Positions 54,885 to 63,999 of a stretch of DNA of 64,000 nucleotides are shown here, piece by piece. The DNA lies in contig NZ_QPIG01000004.1 of assembly GCF_003337215.1 (NCBI RefSeq), positions 186,001-250,000 of the forward strand. Reading direction: 5' to 3'. The first letter of the stretch is position 1, and each line of letters starts with the position of its first letter. The notes under the pieces are model-generated. The model had not been told where the DNA came from and made no database searches. It saw nothing but the letters and a program-made list of their open reading frames with translations. Origin of the DNA: Oceanihabitans sediminis. GTDB lineage: Bacteria > Bacteroidota > Bacteroidia > Flavobacteriales > Flavobacteriaceae. The position numbers were made by a program, and so were the translations under genes.

Positions 54885-55121
54885 TTATTTAATATTTCCT
54901 GCAGAATCTCCTCCTAAAGAATCCTCTACAGTAACCTGACTAACCGCCGAAAGAACCCCACCAGCAACAGCAACATATCCAGCAATAGTTACAATAGAAG
55001 CAGGCAAAGCAATTGGAGCCGCCATAATACTGCCACTAACAGCCAATAACGACAAACCTACAGTCCTTAAAACCCTAAAGAACTTAGGAGTCGGTTTTTT
55101 AGATCGTTCTATAATATTCAT
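54885..55121 (-). CDS. Small two-helix membrane protein
   Basis: 78 residues with basic N-terminus (NIIERSKKPTPKFFRVLR) and two hydrophobic helices (LSLLAVSGSIMAAPIALP; IVTIAGYVAVAGGVLSAVS). Overlaps the DUF5675 gene by 23 bases. Holin-like in size and topology, but no function is proven. Confidence 0.68.
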   Translation of the reverse strand: MNIIERSKKPTPKFFRVLRTVGLSLLAVSGSIMAAPIALPASIVTIAGYVAVAGGVLSAVSQVTVEDSLGGDSAGNIK

Positions 55122-55521
55122 GATTATCCGATTTAATAATTAATGAAACACTTTCCTTACGCTCAAACGCCTGATGACAAAGAGAAAGCAACTTTTGCAT
55201 AGCTTGACGAGAAGATAAACCCTTCCCCACTCCTACCAACTGACTAACTGGTGCCAAACAACCCTTTAGCTCCTCTTTAGAATGATTAGCAGGATGTATC
55301 AATATCAAACTCCTATCCGGTACAGAAACCACTTGTAAATGCTCTCTAAACCTATCCGAAAAACGAGGCTTTAACACATACTCCCCTTCCGGAATACACG
55401 AAACCTCTTTCTTATTATCCTTCCAAGGCAATTCAATCATAAAACAGATAAAATACCCATTAATAAAGAGGGCACTATTCGTACCCTCTTTAAAATACTG
55501 TCTTCTCAGTAGCAATTCCAT
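55099..55521 (-). CDS. DUF5675 protein
   Basis: 140 residues from the ATG at 55521, one base from the stop of the upstream gene; an earlier start overlaps that gene. TIELPWKDN-like stretch (CFMIELPWKDNKKEVSCIPEGEY) and LIHPANHSKEELKGCLAP are DUF5675 hallmarks. The family is found in Bacteroidota phage-like elements; a peptidase- or lysin-like role has been guessed. Confidence 0.8.
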   Translation of the reverse strand: MELLLRRQYFKEGTNSALFINGYFICFMIELPWKDNKKEVSCIPEGEYVLKPRFSDRFREHLQVVSVPDRSLILIHPANHSKEELKGCLAPVSQLVGVGKGLSSRQAMQKLLSLCHQAFERKESVSLIIKSDNHEYYRTI

Positions 55522-55522
55522 A

Positions 55523-56278
55523 CTACAAGCTTTCAACAAGTCCCACAGAAAGCGAGTTATAAGCACCATTCTTCAATGGATACATTTCTCCATTCACCTC
55601 CTGATAAAAAGCAACACCAACCACCATAATAACAGGTAAGGTAGAATTCGCAGGCATCGCCGCATTCAATGCCAAAGAAGCAGTATCTGGAGCAGTATAA
55701 GGCAAAATACCAGTGTCATCCATTTCAAAAACAAATGTCTCATTCACAAAATCCACTTCCGCAGCACCCATCACAATATTAAAATGCGTAGTACCTGCTG
55801 GAGCCGCAATTCGCATCGTCGGACTAAAAGCCGCTAACGTAACATCAGCACTTCCAGAAACACGATCAAAAACAACAGAATACGGAGCAAATAAAGTAGA
55901 AGCCAATTTACCATTCAAGTTAAATTCAAACCCCATAAGCTGACTTAAATTTCCATCTTGAACAGTACGCTCTCCCCTACTGTTAATAGCGTCTGTTTTA
56001 GTAACAGCAACTAATTCCTTAGTCAATCTGCTAACCACACGCTTGTCTTTTGCATTTTGCAACAACACCCTAATTGCATTCCTAATCAGTTTCCCAGCTT
56101 TACCCGCTCTACCAAATTCAGAACCATTCTCTCGTGTACGTTGAAACGCAGGATCATTCGCGATTCTATTGGCATCCACACCTCCTTTAATACGTGCTAA
56201 ATGCCCATCGCTAGTTTTGTAAAAGGAAATATCATCCAGAGTTCCCTTTAGTTTAATAATACCAGTTTGTCTAGCCAT
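55523..56278 (-). CDS. Conserved Bacteroidota element protein
   Basis: 251 residues from the ATG at 56278. N-terminus ARQTGIIKLKGTLDDISFYK and the helical DANRIANDPAFQRTRENGSE are, from memory, strongly conserved in a family that regularly precedes DUF5675. A beta-rich C-terminal half follows. The repeated occurrence with small membrane proteins and DUF5675 suggests a structural or secreted complex. Function unknown. Confidence 0.75.
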   Translation of the reverse strand: MARQTGIIKLKGTLDDISFYKTSDGHLARIKGGVDANRIANDPAFQRTRENGSEFGRAGKAGKLIRNAIRVLLQNAKDKRVVSRLTKELVAVTKTDAINSRGERTVQDGNLSQLMGFEFNLNGKLASTLFAPYSVVFDRVSGSADVTLAAFSPTMRIAAPAGTTHFNIVMGAAEVDFVNETFVFEMDDTGILPYTAPDTASLALNAAMPANSTLPVIMVVGVAFYQEVNGEMYPLKNGAYNSLSVGLVESL

Positions 56279-56426
56279 AATCTTAAAATTTTTAGTTTCA
56301 ATCAAAACTCTATATCTTTAGATTACGAACCCAAAAACACATGTCATCCATGCCGAAAACGACACTTTTTGCCGTTTTATACCAAAATAGTAGTAGGTTT
56401 CAGTATGGATAAAGCATAGATACTGT

Positions 56427-56633
56427 ATGAGAACCCTTAAAAGACTATGTATTTACCCAAAAGATATTATGCGCATTACTGGACGTAGTGAACGCTATAG
56501 TCGTAAGCTCTTAAGAGATGTGAAAGTGTACTTTGGAAAAAAGCCATATCAATTTATCTCACCAGAAGAATTTGCAGAATACAGCGGACTAGATAAAAAC
56601 AACATATTGGAGTTTCTAAAAGGAGGATACTAA
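56427..56633 (+). CDS. Small helix-turn-helix protein
   Basis: 68 residues: YPKDIMRITGRSERYSRKLL is a helix-turn-helix, followed by HFISPEEF-like QFISPEEFAEYSGL. Divergent from the conserved element protein at 56278. Possibly a regulator or recombination directionality factor of the right end. Confidence 0.72.
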   Translation: MRTLKRLCIYPKDIMRITGRSERYSRKLLRDVKVYFGKKPYQFISPEEFAEYSGLDKNNILEFLKGGY

Positions 56634-56786
56634 TCCCAAAGACGCTATACAACACTAAAATACTATTCCTTTCACTCATAGCATTTGATATAATTTATAT
56701 AGGATTGAATACTAATATTTTGTAAATTACACGTAGGTTTAGAAAGTCATTAAACACTAAACATGTTCATTTAAAATTGTTACAAT

Positions 56787-56800
56787 TCGGTTACCTCCAA
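56787..56800 (+). repeat. Possible integrase arm site, right copy
   Basis: TCGGTTACCTCCAA, identical to 4404-4417 and in the same orientation, 50 bases inside attR. Confidence 0.5.
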
Positions 56801-56850
56801 AAATTCAGATACCGAAACCACAGTAAAATCAATAGGTTGAAAAAAGGGCG

Positions 56851-56872
56851 TGAATCCTGCCATGGTCACTAA
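56851..56872. other. attR core
   Basis: Exact copy of 4272-4293 (end of tRNA-Arg). The bases upstream do not continue as tRNA, so the functional tRNA is the left copy and this is the displaced original 3' end. Confidence 0.9.
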
Positions 56873-56873
56873 T

Positions 56874-56917
56874 AAAACCAGTACTTTACAAAGGATTTGT
56901 AAATGCTGGTTTTTTTA
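56874..56917 (+). terminator. Displaced original terminator of tRNA-Arg
   Basis: AAAACCAGTACTTTACAAA and TTTGTAAATGCTGGTTTT form a long stem with a small bulge followed by T. Two bases after attR, so it was probably the tRNA terminator before insertion. Confidence 0.75.
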
Positions 56918-57289
56918 TTTGCAGAATATTTGCAGAATTTTCAATCACTAAATATTTAATTCAAGACTATATTCTCTTTCATAATTAGCTAGAAGATTCA
57001 AAGTTCGCAGTCTAAAGTTATTTATTAGACTATTTAAAAACTCTGTTACTCTTCCCTTCTTAATAACTAAATAAAATTATATTTACTTTACCTGGGCTTT
57101 CAACTCCGAATCTTAAAATCATTAAACTCAAACACATCTTCCCTCAAAAAAAATAAACTTTAGTCTACTTGCTTTTTTACATCACTATTTCAATAAAACT
57201 TCCTACTTTCAACAATTATTGTATTAACAACCACTCTGTATTCTTTAAGTCAAAAAAAAACAGACAACTTGAAACTTTAAAATCAAAAA

Positions 57290-57658
57290 ATGAAAGTACA
57301 ATCAGGAAAAACCATAGACCATATTTCTAAAGATATAGAGCAACTATTCTATTTAAGACAAGAAAACCAACAATGCATAGATAATGCTTTACAGTTCGAT
57401 AATGCATCTCAAAGCGAAATAGAAGATAGAAAAAGATTAGCAGCTGAATATGATAAAATGATACAATTCAGAAATATTGAAAGAGAATATTTAAAAGTAA
57501 ATTATTTAGATAAGTATAATGGTAAATTCCCCTATATTCCTCATGAAGTTTTAAGAACCTTAAAAGAGGTTATATCTGAAATGAAAATGGTTGAAAACTG
57601 TTTTGAAGATAAAGAAGACTTTGAAAAACATTGGAATAAATTTATTAGCTCCCTTTAG
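57290..57658 (+). CDS. Hypothetical helical protein
   Basis: 122 residues, strongly helical and charged (DHISKDIEQLFYLRQENQQC; EIEDRKRLAAEYDKMI), probably a coiled coil. No family recognised. Outside the element, upstream of the type IIG enzyme. Confidence 0.65.
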   Translation: MKVQSGKTIDHISKDIEQLFYLRQENQQCIDNALQFDNASQSEIEDRKRLAAEYDKMIQFRNIEREYLKVNYLDKYNGKFPYIPHEVLRTLKEVISEMKMVENCFEDKEDFEKHWNKFISSL

Positions 57659-57962
57659 CACCAAAATAAAACAGTTTTAGCGCCTCGATTCGACAGTAAA
57701 GTGATTCCAAATTTCGGGCAAGAAACTTTATGGTTTTTATAGAATTTATACTCTGATGTAAAAATATAACGAATTTCATTACTTAAATATTAAGTAAATA
57801 GGCAATAATTGCAAACCTTGCAATCTTATGCAATCTTTAAATATTGTATAAGAGTTAATTAAGTATCTTTTTGAATTGTTTTTCCTACTTTTCCCAAAAG
57901 CCTAACTGTTTATTATTAAAAGATTTCTATTTTTATAGGTTAATAAAAAAAACCAGCTATTA
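57659..57962. other. Intergenic stretch before the type IIG enzyme
   Basis: About 300 AT-rich bases. No gene or firm terminator seen; TACTTTTC near 57890 may be part of the promoter for 57963. Confidence 0.35.
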
Positions 57963-60900
57963 ATGTCGCTATACCAAGTATCTGTATTAAAAAGCCATCT
58001 TAAACTACAAGATGAAACTATAGTACAGCAAGCATACCAAAAATACACGTCTTATTTCCTAAACCCAACCATTCAAGAAAACATACGTAACTCTAAAGAA
58101 GAAGAATATCAAGGAATCTTCTTAACTGAGTTATTCGTAAAAGTTTTGGGCTACACTTTAAAGCCTAATGCCGATTTTAATCTCGTAGCAGAATATAAAA
58201 ACCAAAAAAATGCACGTAAAGCAGATGGAGCTATTTTGCATAACGATAAAGCTATTGGGGTAATAGAGTTAAAAGGAACCAATACAAAAGATTTAGAGAG
58301 TATTCGTAAACAAGCCTTTGATTATAAAGCAAACCATAAAGGATGTGTTTATGTTATAACTTCAAACTTCGAGAAACTACGTTTTTATATTAATGATGCA
58401 ACAGAGTTTGTAGAGTTTAATCTTTTTGAACTAACACCAGAACAATTTGAACTTCTTTATTTAAGCTTACACAAGGATAATATTATAAATCATATACCCT
58501 TAAAAATTAAAGAAGCATCTATTGTAAAAGAAGAAGAAATTACCAAGCAGTTTTACAAAGACTACTCAATATTTAAAAGAGAACTATTTAGAGATTTAGT
58601 AAAACGAAATGTAGAACGTATAAAAGTAGATGCTACCTTACGAAATCTAGCAACACCTTCAGATGAAGATTACTCAGAAGAACATAATTCAGATTTAATC
58701 AAACTAGAAAAGAATGTTAAACTAACACTCTTTAAAAAATCACAAAAATTAATAGACAGATTCCTCTTTGTTTTCTTTGCAGAAGACAGAGGTTTATTAC
58801 CACCTAATAGTACACAGCAAATATTAGATAAATGGAAATCCGATATGGACTTCGGAGACGAAAGACCACTTTATGACCTATTTAAACAATATTTCTACTT
58901 CCTAGATCAAGGAAGACCAGCATCTAGTAATAGAGCCGAAATCTATGCTTATAATGGTGGTTTATTCAAAGAAGATAAAGTATTAGATAGTTTAGAAATA
59001 GATAATCAGCTTCTATTTAAGTACACCCAAGAATTGGCTAGTTATGATTTTGAAAGCCAAGTAGATGTAAATATTCTAGGACATATCTTTGAAAACTCAC
59101 TAAACGAAATAGAAAGTGTAAATGCAGAAATCGAAGGTGGAAATTTTGATAAACAAACTTCAAAACGTAAAAAAGATGGTGTATTCTATACACCTAAATA
59201 CATTACCAAATACATAGTCGAAAATACGATTGGTAAACTATGTGAAGAAAAGAAAACCCAATTAGGTTTCCAAGAAGAAGAATATTTCAAAGGGCGTAAG
59301 AACAGAAATAAAGCCACAATAAAAAAGTTAGTAGAAACCCTAGACTCCTATAGAGTTTGGTTACTAGAACTCACAATATGCGACCCTGCATGTGGTTCTG
59401 GAGCATTCCTAAACCAAGCATTAGACTTTTTAATAAAAGAACATAGTTATATTGACGAGCTTAAAACTAAAGTGTTAGGGGGAGGCTTACCATTCTCTGA
59501 TATTGAAAACACCATATTAGAAAACAATATCTATGGAGTAGATTTAAACGAAGAATCTGTTGAAATTGCCAAACTATCACTATGGTTAAGAACTGCACAA
59601 CCTAGAAGAAAACTAAACAGCTTAAACAATAATATCAAATGCGGTAACTCTTTAATAGACGATGAATCTGTTGCTGGCGATAAAGCCTTTAACTGGGAAG
59701 AACAATTCCCTAAAGTATTTGAAAAAGGTGGTTTTGATGTTGTTATTGGTAATCCGCCTTATGTGAGGCAAGAACTTTTTAAAGAAATAAAGCCTTACTT
59801 AGAAAAACATTACAAGTGTTACAATAGTGTTGCTGATTTATATACTTATTTTATTGAAAAGGGAATCAATCTAATGAATGAAAAAGGATTGTTTTCTTTT
59901 ATTCTTCCTAATAAATTTTTGAAAGCCACTTATGGTAAAAACATAAGAAAGGTGATGAAAGAAGATGCTAATCTAGAGTTGTTATTCGATTTTGACGACT
60001 ATCCTGTTTTTGCTGACGCTACCACTTATCCTATTATCTATGTTTTAAATAAGAAGGCTAATTATAAAGCTAAAACATTTTTGTATTCTGAAATAAACAA
60101 AAGAGATGATACAGATGACCCAATAGTGACATTAGACCAAAAAAAACATAAAGTTCCTTTTAAGTCTTTAACTAATGATATGTGGAATTTTATAGACATT
60201 GCTTCTTTTAAAATTTTAGAAAAACTAAAAAAAGACTCTTTAAGTTTAGGTGATTTTGTTAAAAAAAAGGTTTTCAGAGGATTGACTACAGGTAGAAATG
60301 AGGCTTTTATAATTGACTCTAATAAAAGAAAAGAACTAATTGAAAAGGATTCTAAAAATGGAGAAGTAATAAAGATTTTAGCAACAGGTAAAGAGGTAAA
60401 AAGAAATACTTTCGATTTTCAAGACAAATATTTATTGTTTACAGGTTATGATAATGATATACCTAATGAATTTCCTGATATTCAAAACGAATTAGACAAG
60501 TATAAAGAAGCATTAATAAAAAGATATGACCAAGGTTTAAATTATTGGAATTTAAGAGCTTGTGCTTATTATGAAGAAATGCAGCAGCCTAAAATAATAT
60601 ATCCAAGAATTAACAATACAGGTAACTTCTATTTTGATGAAAAAGGAGAGGTTTTTCTATTGGATAATAATTTCTTTATATCAACAGATTCTAAATCACT
60701 TTTAGCTTTATTAAATTCTAAATTAATTTTCTTTTATTTAAAAAATGTTTGTACAACATTGCAGGGAGGTTTTTATGATTTTAGAAGAGATAAAATAACT
60801 ACAATACCAATTTCAAAAAACTTTAAAGACTTTGATGATAAACTAGCTAAATCTTCAGTGGAATTAATAAGTTTCACAAGCAAAAACAATTTGTTGCAAA

Positions 60901-61235
60901 ATAAGTTTCAGAAATATTTAAACTCTCAATTCAAACTAGAAAAACTCTCTAGAAAACTCCAAAACTGGCACGAGTTAGAATTTGGTGATTTTATTAAAGA
61001 GCTAAATAAAGTAATCAAATCAACAAACAAAGCACGTATAAAAGAAGGATTAGAAGAAGTTCCAACCCTTACCAAAAAAGATGAATTTGAATGGTTAGAC
61101 CTATTTGAAGAAAACAAACAAAAAGCGCAAGACCTACAAAACCAAATCAACCAAACAGACAAAGAAATAGACCAAATGGTTTATGAGTTATATGGCTTAA
61201 CTGAGGAAGAAATCAAAATCGTTGAAAATTCTTAA
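57963..61235 (+). CDS. Type IIG restriction-modification enzyme (Eco57I-like)
   Basis: 1090 residues combining both activities. Nuclease motif KADGAIL ... GVIELKG (D and ExK, about residues 88-103), helical linker, N6-adenine methyltransferase motif I DPACGSGAFL near 476 and motif IV NPPYV near 596, then a target-recognition domain and a closing helix (about 960-1080). Such a fusion protects and cuts DNA without separate subunits. The DUF3800 gene follows by 93 bases. Confidence 0.94.
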   Translation: MSLYQVSVLKSHLKLQDETIVQQAYQKYTSYFLNPTIQENIRNSKEEEYQGIFLTELFVKVLGYTLKPNADFNLVAEYKNQKNARKADGAILHNDKAIGVIELKGTNTKDLESIRKQAFDYKANHKGCVYVITSNFEKLRFYINDATEFVEFNLFELTPEQFELLYLSLHKDNIINHIPLKIKEASIVKEEEITKQFYKDYSIFKRELFRDLVKRNVERIKVDATLRNLATPSDEDYSEEHNSDLIKLEKNVKLTLFKKSQKLIDRFLFVFFAEDRGLLPPNSTQQILDKWKSDMDFGDERPLYDLFKQYFYFLDQGRPASSNRAEIYAYNGGLFKEDKVLDSLEIDNQLLFKYTQELASYDFESQVDVNILGHIFENSLNEIESVNAEIEGGNFDKQTSKRKKDGVFYTPKYITKYIVENTIGKLCEEKKTQLGFQEEEYFKGRKNRNKATIKKLVETLDSYRVWLLELTICDPACGSGAFLNQALDFLIKEHSYIDELKTKVLGGGLPFSDIENTILENNIYGVDLNEESVEIAKLSLWLRTAQPRRKLNSLNNNIKCGNSLIDDESVAGDKAFNWEEQFPKVFEKGGFDVVIGNPPYVRQELFKEIKPYLEKHYKCYNSVADLYTYFIEKGINLMNEKGLFSFILPNKFLKATYGKNIRKVMKEDANLELLFDFDDYPVFADATTYPIIYVLNKKANYKAKTFLYSEINKRDDTDDPIVTLDQKKHKVPFKSLTNDMWNFIDIASFKILEKLKKDSLSLGDFVKKKVFRGLTTGRNEAFIIDSNKRKELIEKDSKNGEVIKILATGKEVKRNTFDFQDKYLLFTGYDNDIPNEFPDIQNELDKYKEALIKRYDQGLNYWNLRACAYYEEMQQPKIIYPRINNTGNFYFDEKGEVFLLDNNFFISTDSKSLLALLNSKLIFFYLKNVCTTLQGGFYDFRRDKITTIPISKNFKDFDDKLAKSSVELISFTSKNNLLQNKFQKYLNSQFKLEKLSRKLQNWHELEFGDFIKELNKVIKSTNKARIKEGLEEVPTLTKKDEFEWLDLFEENKQKAQDLQNQINQTDKEIDQMVYELYGLTEEEIKIVENS

Positions 61236-61279
61236 AACATAAACATAAATTTCTATTGATTTTGATTCACGAACACTTA

Positions 61280-61314
61280 AACAATAGAAGCGAGGTGAGT
61301 AAATCGCTATTGTT
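61280..61314 (+). promoter_or_regulatory. Inverted repeat before the DUF3800 gene
   Basis: AACAATAG (61280-61287) and CTATTGTT (61307-61314) with a GC-richer loop, 14 bases before the ATG. Might be an operator or an attenuating leader. Confidence 0.45.
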
Positions 61315-61328
61315 GAAAATAGTTAGAT

Positions 61329-62465
61329 ATGGAAAAGGTTTACATATATGGCGATGAATTTGGTACATCTACATTAAAAAATAATGATGTTAAAAACATA
61401 ACACATTTTGTTTATGCGGCAATAGTTGTAAAAGAATCTCAATTAGAAAATGCTAAAATCGTAAGAGATGAGATTAGTAAAAAGTTCTTTAAAGGAAATA
61501 TATTAAAATCAAATTCTAAAATTTTAAATAAGAAAAAAGAAACAAGGTTAGAAGTGCTAGATTATTTAATAAATAATTTAAACTTCATTGTGTATTTGTT
61601 AGTTATAGATAAAGCTAAATTAAATAAGGAAAAAGGAGGTCTTAGATTTAAAGAGGTCTTTTATAAATACTTTCAGAAAATATTTGTTTCACAAATAAAT
61701 AATAATTTCACCGATTTTGAAATTCACATGGATAATCTTATTAATGACGATTATCAGATAGAATTAAAAAATTATATAGCTCAAAATTATCAAGATAACT
61801 TCTTTGAAAAATATCATATTTCAGATGATAAAGAAGAACCATTAATTCAATTAGCAGATATACTAGCGGGTTCTTATGGTAGGGTTTTTAATACGGCTTT
61901 TATTACAGATAATAGTGAAGCTATTTTTAATAGGCTAAAACCGATTACAGGTAATATTTCATTTTTTCCTTACAAAGAAGATAGTAAAATATTTGTTGTT
62001 GACGAAGAGAAGGAAATAGATGAAGAACTATATAATATTGTTAGAAATGATGCTTTAGATATTTTTGAAAATGAAAAGGATATAATTATTAAAAGTGTTA
62101 TTGAATATTTACTTTGGTATCAAAAAGTAATGCCTTTTAGATATACTCAAACTTATGAAATAACCAATGCTTTAAAACATAATACAGGAAAAGAAGTTTC
62201 TGTGGAAAACTTAAGAATCATAATAAAAAACTTAAGATTTAAAGGTGTTATAGTAGTTTCATCTTCAAGTAAAAGTGGTTATAAATTAGCTGTAAATAAA
62301 TCAGATGTTCATATTTATTTTGGTCATTACTTAAATTATATACTTCCAATGCTAAAAAAGGTTGAAATTGCAAATAGTATTTTTATGAATAAAACAGTAG
62401 GAGATTTTATACCATTGGAAGAAATGAATGAGTTAAAGAACTTAGTAGATACTTTAGGTAAATAA
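61329..62465 (+). CDS. DUF3800 protein with C-terminal extension
   Basis: 378 residues. The first 200 are the DUF3800 domain (VYIYGDEFGT, FEIHMDNLI, LIQLADILAGSYGR); the last 170 look like an added helical/winged domain (VENLRIIIKNLRFKGVIVVS). The acidic residues of the RNase H-like site appear intact. Linked to the type IIG enzyme as the other DUF3800 gene is to the type I system. Confidence 0.82.
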   Translation: MEKVYIYGDEFGTSTLKNNDVKNITHFVYAAIVVKESQLENAKIVRDEISKKFFKGNILKSNSKILNKKKETRLEVLDYLINNLNFIVYLLVIDKAKLNKEKGGLRFKEVFYKYFQKIFVSQINNNFTDFEIHMDNLINDDYQIELKNYIAQNYQDNFFEKYHISDDKEEPLIQLADILAGSYGRVFNTAFITDNSEAIFNRLKPITGNISFFPYKEDSKIFVVDEEKEIDEELYNIVRNDALDIFENEKDIIIKSVIEYLLWYQKVMPFRYTQTYEITNALKHNTGKEVSVENLRIIIKNLRFKGVIVVSSSSKSGYKLAVNKSDVHIYFGHYLNYILPMLKKVEIANSIFMNKTVGDFIPLEEMNELKNLVDTLGK

Positions 62466-62475
62466 AATTTAGTTT

Positions 62476-62688
62476 ATGACAAATAAGCAAATACAATCTT
62501 TTATTAATAAGTTAAATACTATTGCTAAAAGAATTAACCAAATAGATGCTAAATAAGAACATGCTTTGGGGTATGATATAAAAGATTATACAAATACTAC
62601 TTTAAGTAAAATAAGTAGTAAACTAGCATCTCATAAATTTATACTCGAAGATATAGTTCAGGATTTTAAAGAAACAAATAAATATTAA
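62476..62688 (+). pseudogene. Small gene with an in-frame stop
   Basis: ATG at 62476; 26 codons (MTNKQIQSFINKLNTIAKRI), a TAA at 62554, then the same frame continues for 43 sensible codons (EHALGYDIKDYTNTTLSKIS) to TAA at 62688. The two parts together look like one 69-residue helical protein broken by a single nonsense change. Readthrough or a sequence error cannot be excluded. Confidence 0.55.
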
Positions 62689-62762
62689 AGCAATAGTAAC
62701 TCATAACTTAGTTGGTAATAGTATATATCTTGTATATTGTTGTGTTACAACTGTTAATAAAA

Positions 62763-62804
62763 AGTAAACAACTTTGTTTACTAATCTATTTATATATACC
62801 TTTG
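62763..62804 (+). promoter_or_regulatory. Promoter with overlapping operator of the antitoxin gene
   Basis: TTG at 62774-62776, 20 bases, TACCTTTG at 62797-62804. A perfect inverted repeat AGTAAACAA/TTGTTTACT (62763-62771 / 62774-62782) covers the -33 element, so a bound antitoxin would block the polymerase. A further GTTGT/ACAAC repeat lies near 62738-62750. Confidence 0.65.
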
Positions 62805-62822
62805 TATCACACAAAAAAAACT

Positions 62823-63332
62823 ATGTTACCTAAAATAGATAAAATAAAAGGCATACATCCTGGGCTTATATTAAAACGTGAAATAAAGCGTAATAACATT
62901 AAAAGCTCTCAATTGGCTACGTCTATAGGTGAGCATAAACAAACCATTAGTGCTATTATAAATCAAAAGAGAGGTATCAATCCAGAGCTATCAATTAAGC
63001 TGGCAGATTACTTTCATACAGAAGAAGACTACTTTATGATGCTTCAAGCAGGGTATGAAGTAAAAAGTAAATTAACTGAAAATAGTAAAAGAACACCAAA
63101 TCTAAACAATATTAGAAAAGTACTATTTTGGGATACATCATTTGATAAAATAGATTGGTACAAAAACAAACGTGCCATTATCAAAAGAGTTTTAGAACGG
63201 GGTAATCAGAAAGAAATCAACGAAATTATAAAATTCTACGGTAAAAGTACAGTTTCAACAATAGCTAAGTCTATTAAACAATCCCGTTTATCTTCATTTC
63301 AAAAAAATATAGAAGACTTTCAACTTATTTAA
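62823..63332 (+). CDS. XRE-type antitoxin with a DUF6922-like C-terminus
   Basis: 169 residues from the ATG at 62823; an earlier start (62712) would lie upstream of the promoter. Helix-turn-helix ATSIGEHKQTISAIINQKRG as in HigA-type regulators, then a C-terminal part (VLFWDTSFDKIDWYKNKRAI) typical of proteins coded before AbiEii-type toxins. Likely represses its own promoter and neutralises the next protein. Confidence 0.82.
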   Translation: MLPKIDKIKGIHPGLILKREIKRNNIKSSQLATSIGEHKQTISAIINQKRGINPELSIKLADYFHTEEDYFMMLQAGYEVKSKLTENSKRTPNLNNIRKVLFWDTSFDKIDWYKNKRAIIKRVLERGNQKEINEIIKFYGKSTVSTIAKSIKQSRLSSFQKNIEDFQLI

Positions 63333-63339
63333 GTTTTAA

Positions 63340-63999
63340 ATGCCTTTACTCCTTAATACCGTTTCAGATTTACTTTGGAAATCCTTAAATACCCTAATGA
63401 CTATTAAAGAATTTAATAGTTTTAGATTAGTTGGTGGTACATCATTAAGTCTACAACAGGGGCATAGAGAATCTATCGATATTGATTTATTTTCAGATGC
63501 AGAATACGGCAGTATTGATTTTAATCGTTTAGAAGAAATTTTAAATGATGAATTTCCTTATGTAGTAACGTCTTCTGTAGGTGAAGTTGTTTTTGGTAGG
63601 TCTTATTTTGTTGGTGAAGATGAACATAATGCACTTAAATTAGACATATATTATACAGACCCTTTTGCTTTTCCAATAGTAGAAGAGGGCAATATACGTT
63701 TAGCATCTAACCAAGAAATAGCAGCAATGAAATTTGAAGTGATTGCTAATGGTGGTCGTAAAAAAGATTTTTGGGACATACACGAGCTTTTAGATGTATT
63801 TACTTTAGAGCAAATGTTAGATTTCTATGAAAAACGAAATCCTTATGGCGCAACAAGAGAAGAGCTTTTAGAACAATGTTTAGACTTTTCTTTAGCTGAA
63901 GATGATTTAACACCAAATTGTTATAAAGACAAAGTTTGGGAACTTATCAAATTAGATATAGAAGAAGAAGTGAAAAGTACTATGGATTCTCAAGATTAG
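63340..63999 (+). CDS. AbiEii-type nucleotidyltransferase toxin
   Basis: 219 residues, complete. FRLVGGTSLSLQQGHRESID and DIDLFSD form the nucleotidyltransferase signature (G-G-T-S-L and the D-x-D pair) and MKFEVIANGGRKKDFWDI the second motif of the AbiEii/DUF1814 family. Toxins of this class add nucleotides to tRNA or otherwise block growth, giving phage exclusion. Seven bases after the antitoxin gene. Confidence 0.85.
   Translation: MPLLLNTVSDLLWKSLNTLMTIKEFNSFRLVGGTSLSLQQGHRESIDIDLFSDAEYGSIDFNRLEEILNDEFPYVVTSSVGEVVFGRSYFVGEDEHNALKLDIYYTDPFAFPIVEEGNIRLASNQEIAAMKFEVIANGGRKKDFWDIHELLDVFTLEQMLDFYEKRNPYGATREELLEQCLDFSLAEDDLTPNCYKDKVWELIKLDIEEEVKSTMDSQD

Larger units (their letters stand above)
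4272..56872. mobile_element. Integrative element of about 52.6 kb in tRNA-Arg
   Basis: Bounded by the 22-base direct repeat (4272-4293 and 56851-56872) with a tyrosine integrase just inside the left end reading inward. A further shared 14-mer (4404-4417 and 56787-56800) lies inside each end and may be an integrase arm site. Backbone genes: integrase, RteC, helix-turn-helix protein, replication-initiator-like protein and DnaC-like ATPase on the left; DUF5675, a conserved element protein and small membrane proteins on the right. Cargo: a type I restriction-modification operon and a cassette-like array. I found no relaxase, coupling protein or type IV secretion gene, so it cannot be a complete conjugative element; it may be mobilised in trans or be a decayed or satellite-like island. 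Confidence 0.85.
56634..57289. other. Right end of the element and junction
   Basis: Holds the arm-like site 56787-56800, attR 56851-56872 and the terminator 56874-56917. From about 56920 the sequence is AT-rich, with no gene up to 57290. Confidence 0.5.

Noticed and set aside
4272-56872. Insertion sequences or transposases
   Set aside because: I looked for transposase-like proteins and found none in the window.
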